DNA of 64,000 bases, from NCBI GenBank assembly GCA_903828145.1, contig CAIKKY010000007.1, positions 1 through 64,000 on the forward strand. Direction: 5' to 3'. Position numbers and translations under genes: made by a program. Shown here piece after piece: positions 63,566 to 64,000 of this stretch. The notes beneath the pieces were generated by a model that was not told the DNA's origin, made no database searches, and worked only from the letters and a program-made list of their open reading frames with translations. The stretch is from an uncultured Hyphomicrobiales bacterium. GTDB lineage: Bacteria > Pseudomonadota > Alphaproteobacteria > Rhizobiales > Devosiaceae. Position 1 is the first letter of the stretch, and the number at the start of each line of letters is the position of its first letter.

Positions 63566-64000
63566 AGTTTCTCGACCAGGCCAAGGTTTTCGTCCGATCC
63601 GGCAATGGCGGTGCCGGCGCGGTCTCGTTCCTGCGCGAAAAATTTCTCGAATTCGGTGGCCCGAACGGCGGCAACGGCGGGCGCGGCGGCGATGTCATCA
63701 TCCGCTGCGTCAACGGGCTCAACACCCTCATCGATTACCGCTTCCAGCAGCATTTCAAGGCCGGAACCGGCGTCCATGGCATGGGCAAGGATCGGCACGG
63801 CGCCAAGGGCCCCGACACCATCCTCAAGGTGCCGGTCGGCACCCAGGTCTATGAAGACGACAACGAAACCCTGATTGCCGACTTCACCGAAGTCGGACAG
63901 GAAATCGTGCTGCTCGAAGGCGGCAATGGCGGCTTCGGTAACGCGCATTTCAAGACCTCGGCCAATCAGGCCCCGCGCCGCGCCAATCCGGGCCTGCTCG
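63562..64000 (+). CDS. obgE: GTPase ObgE, N-terminal part (cut by window edge)
   Basis: From the ATG at 63562 the frame is open to the window end and encodes the glycine-rich Obg fold: [70 protein letters not shown] and [14 protein letters not shown]. The GTPase domain lies outside. ObgE acts in ribosome assembly and growth control. Confidence 0.96.
   Translation, partial: MKFLDQAKVFVRSGNGGAGAVSFLREKFLEFGGPNGGNGGRGGDVIIRCVNGLNTLIDYRFQQHFKAGTGVHGMGKDRHGAKGPDTILKVPVGTQVYEDDNETLIADFTEVGQEIVLLEGGNGGFGNAHFKTSANQAPRRANPGLL

Overview
The window reads as chromosome of a GC-rich alphaproteobacterium, most likely of the Hyphomicrobiales (Rhizobiales), possibly Devosia-like. The basis is the tRNA-Ser / rplU / rpmA / GNAT / obgE order at the right end, an Omp25/Omp31-type outer-membrane protein, a PpsA with alphaproteobacterial character, and many CUT1 and peptide ABC transporters with smo-like polyol genes. 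The genus is inference; no rRNA is present.

Layout. (1) 1-13.6 kb: a surface-polysaccharide island built from an OafA/SGNH acyltransferase, a CMP-KDO synthetase paralogue, several glycosyltransferases (GT32-like, GT2, DUF1022/ELM1-like), and two small sulfotransferase-like P-loop proteins. It is broken up by dead insertion sequences (IS256, IS481, two IS3 types, IS701), an HNH nuclease remnant and a degenerate second copy of the GT32-like gene. (2) 13.7-16.7 kb: an orphan PstS-like phosphate-binding protein with a three-repeat Pho box, a divergent OMPDC/HPS-family gene and a GT25 glycosyltransferase. (3) 16.9-26.2 kb: a polyol operon consisting of a SorC-type regulator, the smoEFGK transporter, a mannitol-type dehydrogenase and an unusual HAD phosphatase-FGGY kinase fusion, with palindromic sites before the regulator and the operon. 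(4) 26.3-37.4 kb: an M20 hydrolase, a Dpp-like peptide transporter with fused ATPases, aldehyde dehydrogenase, SDR, a TTC38-like TPR protein and a P1-family N-terminal-nucleophile peptidase. This is a probable amide or peptide uptake and breakdown operon. (5) 37.4-41.7 kb: a small conserved protein, CspA, PEP synthase and a glucokinase-fold protein that has lost its catalytic residues.

(6) 41.8-56.4 kb is the most interesting part. A LacI-type regulator (50004-51068) sits in a cluster with a CUT1 transporter, a possible AtzG-like small protein plus amidase, two histidinol-dehydrogenase-fold dehydrogenases, an SDR, a double-cupin protein, an RraA/HMG-aldolase-like protein, an alpha/beta hydrolase and a double NTF2-fold protein. 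Five copies of the palindrome TGCATACGTATGCA (central CpG, as LacI-family proteins prefer) lie in the promoter regions and almost nowhere else noted, so the cluster looks like one regulon for a compound I cannot name.

(7) 56.4-64 kb: PQQ-type sugar dehydrogenase, small stress or membrane proteins (DUF3309, CsbD, a 46-residue membrane peptide), a secreted protein with an S74 chaperone domain, an outer-membrane beta-barrel, tRNA-Ser(CGA), a gamma-glutamylcyclotransferase-like gene lacking a canonical start before its conserved motif, rplU with a long Lys/Ala tail, rpmA, a GNAT acetyltransferase and the start of obgE. No CRISPR array, rRNA, integrase or complete prophage was seen. All family calls come from reading the protein sequences; no database search was run.
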